Shown here: piece by piece, positions 42,952-51,274 of the stretch
Numbering within the stretch: position 1 is the first letter of the stretch
Layout of the letters: the number at the start of each line of letters is the position of its first letter
Origin: Desulfarculales bacterium UBA702
GTDB lineage: Bacteria; Desulfobacterota; Syntrophobacteria; Syntrophobacterales; Syntrophobacteraceae
NCBI GenBank assembly: GCA_002298165.1
Contig: DBMI01000110.1
Span: 1 to 64,000 of the forward strand
Length of the DNA stretch: 64,000 bases
Direction of reading: 5' to 3'
Notes under the pieces: generated by a model
Databases searched by the model: none
The model's input: the letters and a program-made list of their open reading frames with translations, nothing else
What the model was told of the DNA's origin: nothing
Translations under genes and position numbers: made by a program

Positions 42952-44383
42952 CGGAATCAAAAAAATTTACATGGTGGGAATCGGCGGGATTGCAATGGGG
43001 ACCCTTGCGACCATGCTGAAGGAGAAGGGATTTGATGTGGCGGGATCCGACCGAGGCCTTTATCCTCCCATGAGTACTCACCTCGAGTCGCTGAAGATCC
43101 CGCTCTTCGAGGGCTTTTCGGCAAAAAATCCCCAAGGGTTCGACCCGGACCTCTACGTGGTTGGAAACGTCGTGCGGCGGGAAAATCCCGAGGCCGAGTA
43201 CATCATGTCTCAGGATCGGCCGTACATTTCCATGCCTCAGGCACTGGGCCGTTTCTTCCTTTCCGAGCAGAAGGGCCTTGTTGTTGCCGGGACGCACGGC
43301 AAGAGTACAACGACATCTCTTCTTGCATGGGTGCTCGAACAGGGCGGAATGGATCCCGGCGCATTCATAGGGGCCTTCATGCGGGACTGGCGCAAGAGCT
43401 ACAGGCTGGGGCATGGCGAGTACATGGTGATCGAGGGCGATGAATATGATACCGCCTATTTCGATAAGGGACCGAAGTTCCTCCATTATCAGCCTCACAT
43501 CGGAATCGTGACCGGGATTGAATTCGACCATGCGGATATTTTTGCCGATTTTGATGCAGTGTTGAAGGCCTTCCAAAATTTTGCCGCAATCATACCCGAA
43601 CGCGGTCACCTGATACTCAATGCGGACGACCCGAACTGCTCCGCCCTTGGAACCAATTGCCAGGGCCATGTTCTCACATATGGCTTCGCCCACCGTGCCG
43701 ACTGGCGGATAAGGTCGGTCTGCTACAGGGCAGGGGAGGTTTCGTTCAAGCTTCGAATGCCGGGGAACTTCCGCGAGGAGACTATCTGCTCAAGGCTTGC
43801 GGGCCGGCACAACGTCTGGAACGTAGCCGCGGTTGTCGCTGCCGCCTCTCTTGCAGGAATGCCGATCGAGCGAATCCGGGAGGCAATTTTTAGCTTCGGC
43901 GGGGTGCGCAGACGCCAGGAAATTGTATTCGATGAGGGCGGGATTACGGTAATTGACGACTTTGCCCATCACCCCACGGCTGTGCGTGAAACGATCGCCG
44001 GACTTAAAATGTTTTATCCCGGCAGGAGGCTGGTTGTAGCCTTCGAGCCAAGAACGAATTCGAGCAGGCGAAAGGTTTTTCAGGAACAATATGCCAAGGC
44101 GTTCGACGATGCGGATATCATCTGCATCAAGGAACCACCGGGCCTTGACTCGATTCCGGAGTCCGAGCGCCTGGATACTCGAAAGCTTGTGGGCGATATT
44201 TGTGCGCGCGAAAAGAACGCACATTTTTTTCAGGATCCGGGGGAACTCGTTTCATTCCTCCTGGGTTCTTCACGTCCGGGCGACCTCGTCGCCTGCATGA
44301 GCAACGGGAGCTTTGACGGCTTGCCGCAAAAGCTGGCAGGTGGATTTAAAGATCCGCGGCATAGCGTTTCCTGCTCAAAATGA
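42941..44383 (+). CDS. mpl: UDP-MurNAc:L-Ala-γ-D-Glu-meso-DAP ligase
   Basis: 480 residues of the Mur ligase family. The N-terminal domain has VGIGGIAMGTLA, the ATP loop is GTHGKSTTTSL, the metal site region is EGDEYDTAYFDKGPKF (a hallmark of Mpl against MurC), and the C-terminal part has DDFAHHPTAV and EPRTNSSRR. Mpl reattaches the recycled tripeptide to UDP-MurNAc. With ldcA upstream this forms a recycling unit. Overlaps the preceding hydrolase gene. Confidence 0.93.
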   Translation: MISDGIKKIYMVGIGGIAMGTLATMLKEKGFDVAGSDRGLYPPMSTHLESLKIPLFEGFSAKNPQGFDPDLYVVGNVVRRENPEAEYIMSQDRPYISMPQALGRFFLSEQKGLVVAGTHGKSTTTSLLAWVLEQGGMDPGAFIGAFMRDWRKSYRLGHGEYMVIEGDEYDTAYFDKGPKFLHYQPHIGIVTGIEFDHADIFADFDAVLKAFQNFAAIIPERGHLILNADDPNCSALGTNCQGHVLTYGFAHRADWRIRSVCYRAGEVSFKLRMPGNFREETICSRLAGRHNVWNVAAVVAAASLAGMPIERIREAIFSFGGVRRRQEIVFDEGGITVIDDFAHHPTAVRETIAGLKMFYPGRRLVVAFEPRTNSSRRKVFQEQYAKAFDDADIICIKEPPGLDSIPESERLDTRKLVGDICAREKNAHFFQDPGELVSFLLGSSRPGDLVACMSNGSFDGLPQKLAGGFKDPRHSVSCSK

Positions 44384-44412
44384 TATGATAGGGAAGAGGT
44401 TCCGATCAACTG

Positions 44413-44973
44413 ATGCCCAGGATTCTTCTTCATATATGCTGCGCACCCTGCGCGATCTACCCAGCCTCGGTTCTTCGCGGTGAGGGAGCGGAGATCCACG
44501 GTTTTTTCTACAATCCCCACATTCAGCCCTGGCAGGAATTCGATAGGAGGTTGAAGACTCTTGAGGCTTACGCCCAGGCCGAGAAAATCCCACTGATCCT
44601 AAGACCCGACTACGACCCCACGACTTTCTTTCGCCAGGTTGCGTTCCGCGAAACCAGCCGGTGCATCTACTGTTATTCGCTGCGCCTCGATGCCGCGGCA
44701 CGGACTGCAAAAAAAAGCCGCTTCGACGCATTCACTACAACTCTCTTATACAGCAAGCAGCAAAAACATGAACTGGTCGTCTCTCTGGCAAAAGAGGCTT
44801 CGCTGAAATACTCCATTCCTTTTTACTACAGGGATTTCAGGGAAGGATGGAAAGAAGGCCAGGCAAAGGCGCGAAATCTTGGCATCTATCGCCAGCAATA
44901 TTGCGGGTGTGTCTATAGTGAGATGGAAAGATTTTGCGGGCCGAATTCAAAAAAACAGATGCTTCCGACTTAA
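44413..44973 (+). CDS. queH: Epoxyqueuosine reductase QueH
   Basis: 186 residues; last step of queuosine synthesis in tRNA. N-terminal HICCAPC, central RCIYCYSLRLDAAA and C-terminal QQYCGCVYSEMER supply the cysteines for the iron-sulfur and auxiliary metal centres typical of QueH (DUF208). Length and motifs are complete. It lies 29 bases after mpl and may be co-transcribed with it. Confidence 0.95.
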   Translation: MPRILLHICCAPCAIYPASVLRGEGAEIHGFFYNPHIQPWQEFDRRLKTLEAYAQAEKIPLILRPDYDPTTFFRQVAFRETSRCIYCYSLRLDAAARTAKKSRFDAFTTTLLYSKQQKHELVVSLAKEASLKYSIPFYYRDFREGWKEGQAKARNLGIYRQQYCGCVYSEMERFCGPNSKKQMLPT

Positions 44974-44992
44974 ACTGAACCAGGTGATTCGA

Positions 44993-45466
44993 ATGTCCTT
45001 ACACGGTGATGAACAGCTTAAGCCCTGCGGCATATACGTGGATGCCGATGGCGAATGGTACCACGGAGAGAACCGGATATTTCGACCCGAAATACTGGAA
45101 CTTCTTTATCAAAAAATCGAAGTTGCGCCTGGCGGGCAATACGCTCTTGTTGATACCAATGGGAAATGCCTGATCGAAGTTGCCGATACTCCGTTTATCG
45201 TGTCGAGAGTGGATCTTGAAAAGAGTGAGACAGAAGAAAAGGTCATACTTGGTCTGAAACATATCGCCAAACGTGAGATTCTCGACCCGGGCACCCTGAG
45301 CGTCGGCGAAGATAACGTCATGTATTGCCGAATCTTAGACGGGAGGTTCAAGGCGCGTTTCTCACGGCCAGCCTATTACCAGATAGCGGAATTAATCGAG
45401 GAAGCTCCGACCGGGGAGTTCCTTGTAATGATCAATGGTATTGGCTACCCTGTTTCCGTGGAGTGA
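44993..45466 (+). CDS. DUF1285 family protein
   Basis: 157 residues. The N-terminal GIYVDADGEWYHGENRIFRPEI and central PFIVSRVD with GVGEDNVMYC-like pattern match DUF1285. Function is unknown; structures show a small β-rich fold. The frame runs back into queH, but ATG at 44993 with an AGGTG upstream starts the conserved part. Ends before a bidirectional hairpin. Confidence 0.8.
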   Translation: MSLHGDEQLKPCGIYVDADGEWYHGENRIFRPEILELLYQKIEVAPGGQYALVDTNGKCLIEVADTPFIVSRVDLEKSETEEKVILGLKHIAKREILDPGTLSVGEDNVMYCRILDGRFKARFSRPAYYQIAELIEEAPTGEFLVMINGIGYPVSVE

Positions 45467-45501
45467 AATAACCAAGCCAGGGGATAGGGCTCAAAAAGGG
45501 C

Positions 45502-45551
45502 AAAAAAAAGCCGGCCTGTCAAAATTTCTGTTGAGCAACAGTGAGGCCGGC
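45502..45551 (-). terminator. Hairpin terminator after flgM
   Basis: GCCGGCCT (45510-45517) and AGGCCGGC (45544-45551) form an eight-base stem. On the minus strand it is followed by eight U (complement of 45502-45509). It separates convergent DUF1285 and flgM and probably stops both. Confidence 0.8.
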
Positions 45552-45576
45552 GTCAATTAAATGTCTTTTTGAGGGT

Positions 45577-45864
45577 CTACATAATCTCACCCAGCATTTT
45601 ATCGGCAATTGCTTCGGTATTAACTGTATAGGTCCTGTTTTCCAATTGAGTGCGAACGTGCATGACCTTTTCCATCCGGACTTCATCGCCGGATGCGATC
45701 TCCTTTTTAGCCTGAGTGATGACCTGGTAATGGTTTGAAAGGTTCACACGGTCGGCTGAAGTGCTGGCCGCGGCTTTATCATCCGCGCCGGTTTTCGTGG
45801 CTGGGGCTTTCGCACCCTGTACACTCCCTGCTACATCATACTGGTTTATTTTTTTTATGTTCAT
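45577..45864 (-). CDS. flgM: Anti-σ28 factor FlgM
   Basis: 95 residues, low complexity at the N-terminus and a C-terminal σ-binding helix region RTYTVNTEAIADKMLGEIM typical of FlgM. FlgM holds σ28 (FliA) inactive until hook completion, when it is exported. The ATG follows the stop of the upstream gene with no gap (TAAATG), so translation is coupled. Implies a flagellum elsewhere in the genome. Confidence 0.9.
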   Translation of the reverse strand: MNIKKINQYDVAGSVQGAKAPATKTGADDKAAASTSADRVNLSNHYQVITQAKKEIASGDEVRMEKVMHVRTQLENRTYTVNTEAIADKMLGEIM

Positions 45865-46140
45865 TTATACCCTTTCCTGGCCGGCGGCTAATTCCGGTCC
45901 TGTTTCGCTCTCCGCCGATTCGGCTCCATTTTCATTACTGGAATACATCTGTTCAAAAACCCTGCTTGTAAGGCGCTCCATCATCATACGGCGCCTGGCT
46001 TCATCGGAGATAGATACTTTTTCAGCGCTAGGCCTGGAATCTCCCGATTCAGGCTTTAACCTCTCGGCCAGCTTGGACCTCTGCAGCTGCCGAGTGTAGG
46101 TTCTCAAAATGCTCTGTACGCGATAATCTGTGATAACCAT
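45865..46140 (-). CDS. Flagella-associated protein upstream of flgM
   Basis: 91 residues. The N-terminus MVITDYRVQSILRTYTRQL and SAEKVSISDEARRRMM resemble short proteins found just before flgM in Desulfovibrio-type genomes; the second segment looks like a flagellin/rod-type motif (VSISDEAR). ATG at 46140 has AGGAG eight bases upstream. Function unknown, but coupling to flgM and a σ28-like promoter point to late flagellar expression. Confidence 0.75.
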   Translation of the reverse strand: MVITDYRVQSILRTYTRQLQRSKLAERLKPESGDSRPSAEKVSISDEARRRMMMERLTSRVFEQMYSSNENGAESAESETGPELAAGQERV

Positions 46141-46163
46141 CTGGTCCACTCCTGTCACTTTGA

Positions 46164-46191
46164 ATATCGGTCAAATCTGCGCAGGACTTGA
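46164..46191 (-). promoter_or_regulatory. Candidate σ28 (FliA) promoter
   Basis: On the minus strand TCAAGTCC (46191-46184) and ACCGATAT (46171-46164) are 12 bases apart; the FliA consensus is TAAAGTTT, 11-12 bases, GCCGATAA. The CCGATA core is exact. A start would fall about 17 bases before the ATG at 46140. Confidence 0.5.
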
Positions 46192-46286
46192 GGGAAATCT
46201 TGATCCGAAAAGTGATAGGACGTTGTTGAACATACCTTTACCTGGCAATGTGGGTGCTTTGAAGCAAAAACATCGAGGAAAGAACC

Positions 46287-46598
46287 TTGGCACAAAAATT
46301 GTTAGTCATCCCACTGAAAGCAATAACGGAAAGGTCCGGGAAAATCTATAAGGTTTTTTTAGAACAGCGAGGAGGTTTCACCGTAGTTAGGCAGGCAATC
46401 AAGTGCGGCAGGTGTGTTCATTTTTTTGTCACCTGGATCAAAGCGACGCCCTACGGGTGCAGTGCATGGGGGATACGCTCGCCCCGGCACCCACACCTTG
46501 CGGTTCATGCATCATCGGGGATTGAATGTCAGCTTTTCAAGCCCAGGGGAGCGAAGGGGGAGAAAGTGAACCAGGCCAATCCAGATAAGGGCAGATGA
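46287..46598 (+). CDS. Small four-cysteine conserved protein
   Basis: Up to 103 residues. The core is KCGRCVHFFVTW…PYGCSAWG…ASSGIECQLF, a Cys-x2-Cys…Cys…Cys pattern seen in small conserved proteins sometimes mislabelled uracil-DNA glycosylase. A metal-binding role is plausible. The start is unclear: TTG at 46287 with GAGGAAAG upstream or TTG at 46299. The stop overlaps the ATG of the diguanylate cyclase (ATGA), so the two are coupled, suggesting a sensory partner. Confidence 0.7.
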   Translation: MAQKLLVIPLKAITERSGKIYKVFLEQRGGFTVVRQAIKCGRCVHFFVTWIKATPYGCSAWGIRSPRHPHLAVHASSGIECQLFKPRGAKGEKVNQANPDKGR

Positions 46599-48262
46599 GT
46601 ATTTCGAGGCGGGAGGCCACGATGGTAGTCGATCAAAAAGGAAGTAGAAGCATGGAGGGTCTTTCGGCAATTATTATTGAGACCCTGAAGTCGCTTTCCA
46701 CCGAACAGCAGCCCCTATCGATATCGTTTCTTTCCCAGGCACTGGCCAAGCGTGAGGAGGTCCGTAAAATGCTTGCAGCATACGATTGTGAAGAACTGCC
46801 GAAGGGACCGATGTATTCCATCGGATTGACGGCTGATCAAAATGACCAGCCCCATCCTGCCAAATCGGCAAAGTTTGCCGACCGGGACTCGGATCTCAGG
46901 GCCGCTGTCGAGGAACACGAAAAAGTATTGCGGATCGAGGATCTTTTTCGGCGCTCGACGGCTACCCTGGCCTCGCTCGCTCGCGTGGGAGCTGGTGCCG
47001 CTGTATCGGAAAAACTCACCGAATTCAGAAAGTCTATACAGAACGGTGATGGAATAGAGGAGTTGGAAAAAAGTCTGCAAAGGCTCAAAAAGTCGATTAC
47101 CGCCCTTGATGTGGCTGATGACCCCCCGACTACTGCCGCACCTCGGCATGAAAGCACCAAACAAAAAGGCCGCAAGGTTGCTCAAGGAAGTGGCGAAACT
47201 GATGCCGAGCTAATTGCAGGTGTGAAGTCGCTATTCCTGAGAGTAATGGCCGAAATCGATCAAGACTTTGGTGAAGATTACGTTCACAAGATCTCGAATC
47301 TTCGAAAGAAGCTCGACTCCGGCATTGACAGCCGGAGCCTTCCTGCCCTCGAAAAGGATTTACTCGCCCTCATACGCTCCTTTATTGCGAACATGCACGA
47401 GGAGCGAAACCAGATAACCGATTTCATCTCGGAGATCGGGACCAGCCTCATGGAAATAGAGCAGCAATTCATGAATTCCATGACAAAAACCGAGCAGAGG
47501 GAGACGGTCCACAAATCTCTTAATAGCCTGATCGAGAGCCATATGGACGAGATGAAAGACTCGGCTCAGCTCAGCATGACGCTGGTTGAGTTCAAGAACC
47601 ATGTTTTGTCGAGGCTCGCATCGATTCGCGAAGCTTTGGAGCAGAAGCGCAAAGCGGAAGAACAGAGGGAAGAGGCACTGCACGGCGAGATGGAAAATCT
47701 GCAGCGTAACCTGACCTGGATGAAAAAGGAGATAGACCAGGTCCAGGAAAAGCGAAAAGCGCTGGAAAAAGAAGTACTGATTGACCAACTCACCGGGATA
47801 GCAAACAGGCGCTCCGCCAAACGCCGGCTCAAGGAGGAAATCCACCGCTTTCAACGCTATCGGCAGTTCTTCTCGGTTCTCCTTTTCGACATAGATCATT
47901 TCAAGTCGGTAAATGACCGGTTCGGCCACTGGGCGGGCGATAAGTGTCTCAAGGAATTGATTAAACGCATAAAGCCCATGCTCCGTGAAACGGATTTCAT
48001 GGCGCGCTGGGGTGGTGAAGAATTCGTGATTCTGTTTCCCGGGACCGATGTGGAAAGCGCTTCCAGTGTTGCTGAGAGGCTTCGCAAGGCAATCGAAAAT
48101 ACCCGATTTATTTACAATAAGCAGGAGATCGCCGTTACGATCAGCATCGGCGTAACTGAGATCAAACCGGATGATGCGAACCTCGAGGCAATCTTTAACA
48201 GAGCCGACTCGGCCATGTACGAGGCTAAGAAGAACGGAAGAAACATGATTGTGACCCTATAG
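46595..48262 (+). CDS. Diguanylate cyclase (GGDEF)
   Basis: 555 residues, cytoplasmic. About 380 residues of mainly helical, coiled-coil sequence (for example EEQREEALHGEMENLQRNL) precede a GGDEF domain from about 395: DQLTGIANRRSAKRRL, FDIDHFKSVNDRFGH and active-site ARWGGEEFVILFP. No RxxD inhibitory site directly before the GGEEF is obvious. Makes cyclic di-GMP. The first ATG (46595) overlaps the upstream gene; ATG at 46619 has a better GGGAGG ribosome site. An HD-GYP remnant lies on the opposite strand just downstream. Confidence 0.93.
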   Translation: MSISRREATMVVDQKGSRSMEGLSAIIIETLKSLSTEQQPLSISFLSQALAKREEVRKMLAAYDCEELPKGPMYSIGLTADQNDQPHPAKSAKFADRDSDLRAAVEEHEKVLRIEDLFRRSTATLASLARVGAGAAVSEKLTEFRKSIQNGDGIEELEKSLQRLKKSITALDVADDPPTTAAPRHESTKQKGRKVAQGSGETDAELIAGVKSLFLRVMAEIDQDFGEDYVHKISNLRKKLDSGIDSRSLPALEKDLLALIRSFIANMHEERNQITDFISEIGTSLMEIEQQFMNSMTKTEQRETVHKSLNSLIESHMDEMKDSAQLSMTLVEFKNHVLSRLASIREALEQKRKAEEQREEALHGEMENLQRNLTWMKKEIDQVQEKRKALEKEVLIDQLTGIANRRSAKRRLKEEIHRFQRYRQFFSVLLFDIDHFKSVNDRFGHWAGDKCLKELIKRIKPMLRETDFMARWGGEEFVILFPGTDVESASSVAERLRKAIENTRFIYNKQEIAVTISIGVTEIKPDDANLEAIFNRADSAMYEAKKNGRNMIVTL

Positions 48263-48480
48263 TGTCCGCGGGGCGTTGCCTGCCGGCTCCTTCGTTGCCG
48301 ATAGGGGGTAAATCGAAATTGAAGCCCTCCGAAAACAGGCTCAGGCAGGCGTCTACCGCCTGGCCGTCGTACAAAATGTCTCTATTGGAGCGAATTTCCT
48401 CAAGGGCCGCTTCAATCCCAAGAGCCGGCGGTATGGCCTGTGAGAGCTGATCGCTTCCACCACGTCAGCGACCATGAGCA
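48263..48480 (-). pseudogene. C-terminal remnant of an HD-GYP phosphodiesterase
   Basis: Minus-strand reading gives VADVVEAISSHRPYR, a one-base frameshift, then ALGIEAALEEIRSNRDILYD and AVDACLSLFSEGF. This is the conserved end of HD-GYP domains (HRPYRPALG…ILYDPEAVDACL). The extra base is in the CCGCCGG near 48431. The metal-binding N-terminal part is absent, and the 3′ end runs into the diguanylate cyclase gene. Not functional. Confidence 0.75.
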
Positions 48481-48770
48481 TTTTTGGTGTTTTCTGATTC
48501 GGGCTAACCAATCCTTATTGATTCCGGGCTAATTGTTTCAGTGCTGATGGTGTCAATGAGGCAACGCGAAATTGAGCAGGTGGGCGATAAATAGTCGCCA
48601 ATCTTTTGGCTACTCTTGCTCGGAAGGTGATAACCTACCTCGGGTCGGGAGCGCCATGAACCTTAAACAGTCATTCAGTTCGGTTCTAACGGCTGATCAG
48701 GCCATGGACGTTTGCCGGTAGTCCACTTGAAACCCCGGAACGATTGTGGTACAAGGCTCCTGATGTCTGA
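48481..48770. other. Gap between HD-GYP remnant and tRNA
   Basis: No supported gene. A lost N-terminal part of the HD-GYP gene would be expected here, but I could not recognise it. No clear promoter for the tRNA gene. Confidence 0.4.
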
Positions 48771-48845
48771 GCCGGCGTAGCTCAGGGGTAGAGCAGCTGA
48801 TTCGTAATCAGCAGGTCGCGGGTTCGAATCCCATCGCCGGCTCCA
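48771..48845 (+). tRNA. tRNA-Thr (anticodon CGU)
   Basis: Full cloverleaf with encoded CCA. Acceptor stem GCCGGCG/CGCCGGC pairs perfectly; D arm GCTC-AGGGGTA-GAGC; anticodon stem GCTGA/TCAGC with loop TTCGTAA (anticodon CGT, reading ACG). The T stem GCGGG/CCCAT contains a C·A mismatch and a G·U pair where CCCGT would pair better. Single gene, 75 bases. Confidence 0.95.
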
Positions 48846-48984
48846 TTATTTCAATAATTTACGGCAATCATCAGAGCGATTGCCGTTATTTCTTGCCTCG
48901 ATTTTACCGATGGTTATTCTTCACTTGATTCCCGCCGCTTAGCCATGCCGATCGGCCTGTAGATGCGGTCTCTTTCGTTATCGG

Positions 48985-49220
48985 CAGCTTAATGTTCAGG
49001 CTGTTGGTAAAAAGAATCTGGTATATCCGGTTGCCGCTGAATTTGAAGGCTGCCGATGAGACGTTCAAATAGAGCCTCCACATCCGGACGAATTTCTCGT
49101 CGAACATCTGCCGTATCCGATCCACATTCTTTCCGAAATTGGCGATCCAGAAGTCGAGCGTTCTTGCATAATGGAGCCGCAGACCCTCGACATCCAGCAC
49201 GCAAAGACCTGCGAGACCCA
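48985..49220 (-). pseudogene. C-terminal remnant of cyclopropane-fatty-acyl-phospholipid synthase
   Basis: The minus strand encodes LDVEGLRLHYARTLDFWIANF, DRIRQMFDEKFVRMWRLYL and SSAAFKFSGNRIYQILFT, the conserved C-terminal 75 residues of CFA synthase. The SAM-binding domain and everything before it are missing, and the frame upstream (to 49302) is unrelated. It probably represents a deletion remnant. Confidence 0.75.
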
Positions 49221-49393
49221 CCGTGGTGGAGCAGTTGTTTCGGTTAATGATATTTTGACGGACAGGAAACCTGAACCTCAAATTCAGAATATTCTCTTCC
49301 ATTTTGATCGCTGGGAGTTCACCCGGCAGTTCGCGCTCAATGCAGGAGATCGTCTAAATCCCGCGTTTTCCACTGGAGCGCTTCATCAGATGA

Positions 49394-49747
49394 TTAGCTG
49401 CAGAAGGATTCTATGACGGCAACGGAGAGAGGTGTCAGGAATTGGATCCCACAGCGCCTTACAGGCACCATTAAGGAAAGGGACGTGCGAGGGACTGCTT
49501 TCTCGTAAATAATCTTGCAGGGGATAGGGTCGCTAAAAGACCTGAAGCCGTACTTAAGTACAATCTCGCACTGGACCTGCAGGGGAATATCAATGTCATT
49601 TTGCAGCGGCAGATACGTAAAACACAACCCGGATCGGCTGATATCAACTAAAGGACCTACCAGAGGGTAGATGCCTTCGGTAGGCAGCGAGAGTATAACC
49701 ATGGTCTCCTTTACCGCAGTGTAGCGAATATCTTCACGCACTTGCAT
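49394..49747 (-). CDS. PilZ-domain protein
   Basis: 117 residues. N-terminal REDIRYTA resembles the RxxxR motif and PLVDISRSGLCFTYLPL the D/NxSxxG motif of PilZ c-di-GMP receptors, though the first motif is imperfect (RxDxR). A β-barrel is predicted. ATG at 49747 is chosen; frame back to 49798 adds unrelated residues. It sits near a diguanylate cyclase, which fits c-di-GMP signalling. Confidence 0.7.
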   Translation of the reverse strand: MQVREDIRYTAVKETMVILSLPTEGIYPLVGPLVDISRSGLCFTYLPLQNDIDIPLQVQCEIVLKYGFRSFSDPIPCKIIYEKAVPRTSLSLMVPVRRCGIQFLTPLSVAVIESFCS

Positions 49748-49798
49748 AATCTGCCCTGTACATTCTGAAACGGAAGTGTGCCCAAAGACCGGGGGCAC

Positions 49799-50547
49799 GG
49801 CTCACGCGCATTCCTTTGCGCATCTACTAGTTTCTAACGCTTCGACGTTTCGTGGTGACATACCCCCTTTCGATCAACAAAGCAAACATCTCCTACTGCA
49901 ATAACCCTTACCCTTGCTGTTATCATAATTTTGTTTTCGCTCGTGTGGCTGATTGCTTCGGATGTTCGGGTGACGTTTTACTGATACCTGGCAGGCCGAC
50001 TATTTTAGAATGATTCGGGAGTGGTAGAGTATGTGGTTATGACGTTGATGCTGGAGTCCTCTTGACCTCGAACTCCGATCACCTTCAGCACATAATCTTT
50101 GCAGACAGGACATGTCTTAAAGACCCTTGTGGTCGTGAAGTTTTACGGGCCTGATGCAGCTTTGTCGAACAGTCCGGCGCAGAGAATGTGTGCGGCACAC
50201 CTCGGCGGTCTCCACATGGATGTCGGGTTTACAAAGTAATTTCGCCATCCTAAGTTGTTTTTATGAGTATCAGGCGATACCTATCTCAAAAAGTATGGCA
50301 AACCGACCACCCCAGGAGAGGCCTGCGATAATGAAAAGACTGGCTCTGAGGTGGACAATCGGCGACGTGAGAAAAGGTGGGGTTAAATCTTCCGGCGCAT
50401 TGGTGATCATCTTAAGAGTAAATGATTGTTGCGCGGACATCAACAGCAATGGTTTATCACCACCACCCGAACGATCCTAATTAAATCAAAAAACCAACGG
50501 TTCGGTAAACGCCGGGCCGGGCGGAATAAAATATCAGGAGATGCATT
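49799..50547. other. Intergenic region, no clear gene
   Basis: About 750 bases. A plus-strand frame of 108 codons (50154-50480) has no ribosome site and no recognised domain. A minus-strand frame ending at 50005 contains TCPVCKDYVLKVIGVRGQ, possibly a zinc-knuckle fragment of a lost gene. Neither is called. Confidence 0.45.
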
Positions 50548-51057
50548 ATGGCAATTAGCAACTTGAGGGAATTGTACATTTATGAACTGCAGGATCTATA
50601 TTCAGCTGAAAGCCAGATAATAGATGCCCTGCCTAAGATGGTGGAAGCGACAGATGATGCCATGCTCAAGCGTGCCTTTGAAAAGCATCTGGAAGTCACA
50701 AAAGAGCAGAAGAAAAGGCTGGAAAGAATTTTTTCGCAGCTGAATGAAAACCCTGGCAATGGGACATGCGAAGGCATAAGAGGCATCATCAAAGAAGGGG
50801 AAAGCTTTATCAAAAAAGAGAAAAGCTTCTTCAGGGAAGACATTGATAAAGATGTTTTGAACGCGGCATTGATCGGCAGCGCTCAACGGGTCGAACACTA
50901 CGAAATATCTGCTTACGGAACCGCAAGGACGTATGCCAACCGTCTGGGACTGCCCGAGCAGGCCGCGTTGCTCCAAAAGACGCTGGAAGAGGAAGTAGAA
51001 GCCGACCGTGAGCTTACCAACATTGCGGAAACTTCGATCAATGCCGAGGCCGCTTAG
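50548..51057 (+). CDS. Ferritin-like YciE/YciF family protein (DUF892)
   Basis: 169 residues, four-helix bundle. Metal-ligand pattern of the family is visible: ELQDLYSAESQIIDALP, FEKHLEVTKEQ, AQRVEHYEISAYGTA and LEEEVEADRELTNIA supply Glu and His residues for a diiron site. Family members are stress-linked in enterobacteria; activity uncertain. ATG at 50548 has CAGGAG upstream. Stands alone. Confidence 0.92.
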   Translation: MAISNLRELYIYELQDLYSAESQIIDALPKMVEATDDAMLKRAFEKHLEVTKEQKKRLERIFSQLNENPGNGTCEGIRGIIKEGESFIKKEKSFFREDIDKDVLNAALIGSAQRVEHYEISAYGTARTYANRLGLPEQAALLQKTLEEEVEADRELTNIAETSINAEAA

Positions 51058-51274
51058 GCCGGTTACTAACGACAACCTACCAGCCGGCCCGGCCCGGCGT
51101 CACCAAACGGGCGAGACCTGGATCGTTCATGCTTCGGATTGCTATGTCCGAACGGTAGCGTAGTGAGAGCCTTCCGGCCCTGGTTTGTAAATCGGAGAAG
51201 AAATGTTTATCCTCAGGCGATAATCATACTCCCCCTATTTCTCTCATGTAGATCTTCATCAACAAAGGTGATGG

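Noticed and set aside
46288..46303. σ54-like TGGCAC-N5-TTGTT
   Set aside because: Lies at the probable start codon of the small Cys protein, lacks the GC of the -12 element, and no enhancer-binding regulator is nearby; probably chance.
50005..50135. Minus-strand CPVCKDY fragment as a transposase zinc finger
   Set aside because: Only about 40 codons, no further transposase sequence or terminal repeats, so a mobile element cannot be supported.
50154..50480. 108-codon plus-strand frame before the YciE-like gene
   Set aside because: No ribosome site, atypical composition and no recognisable domain.
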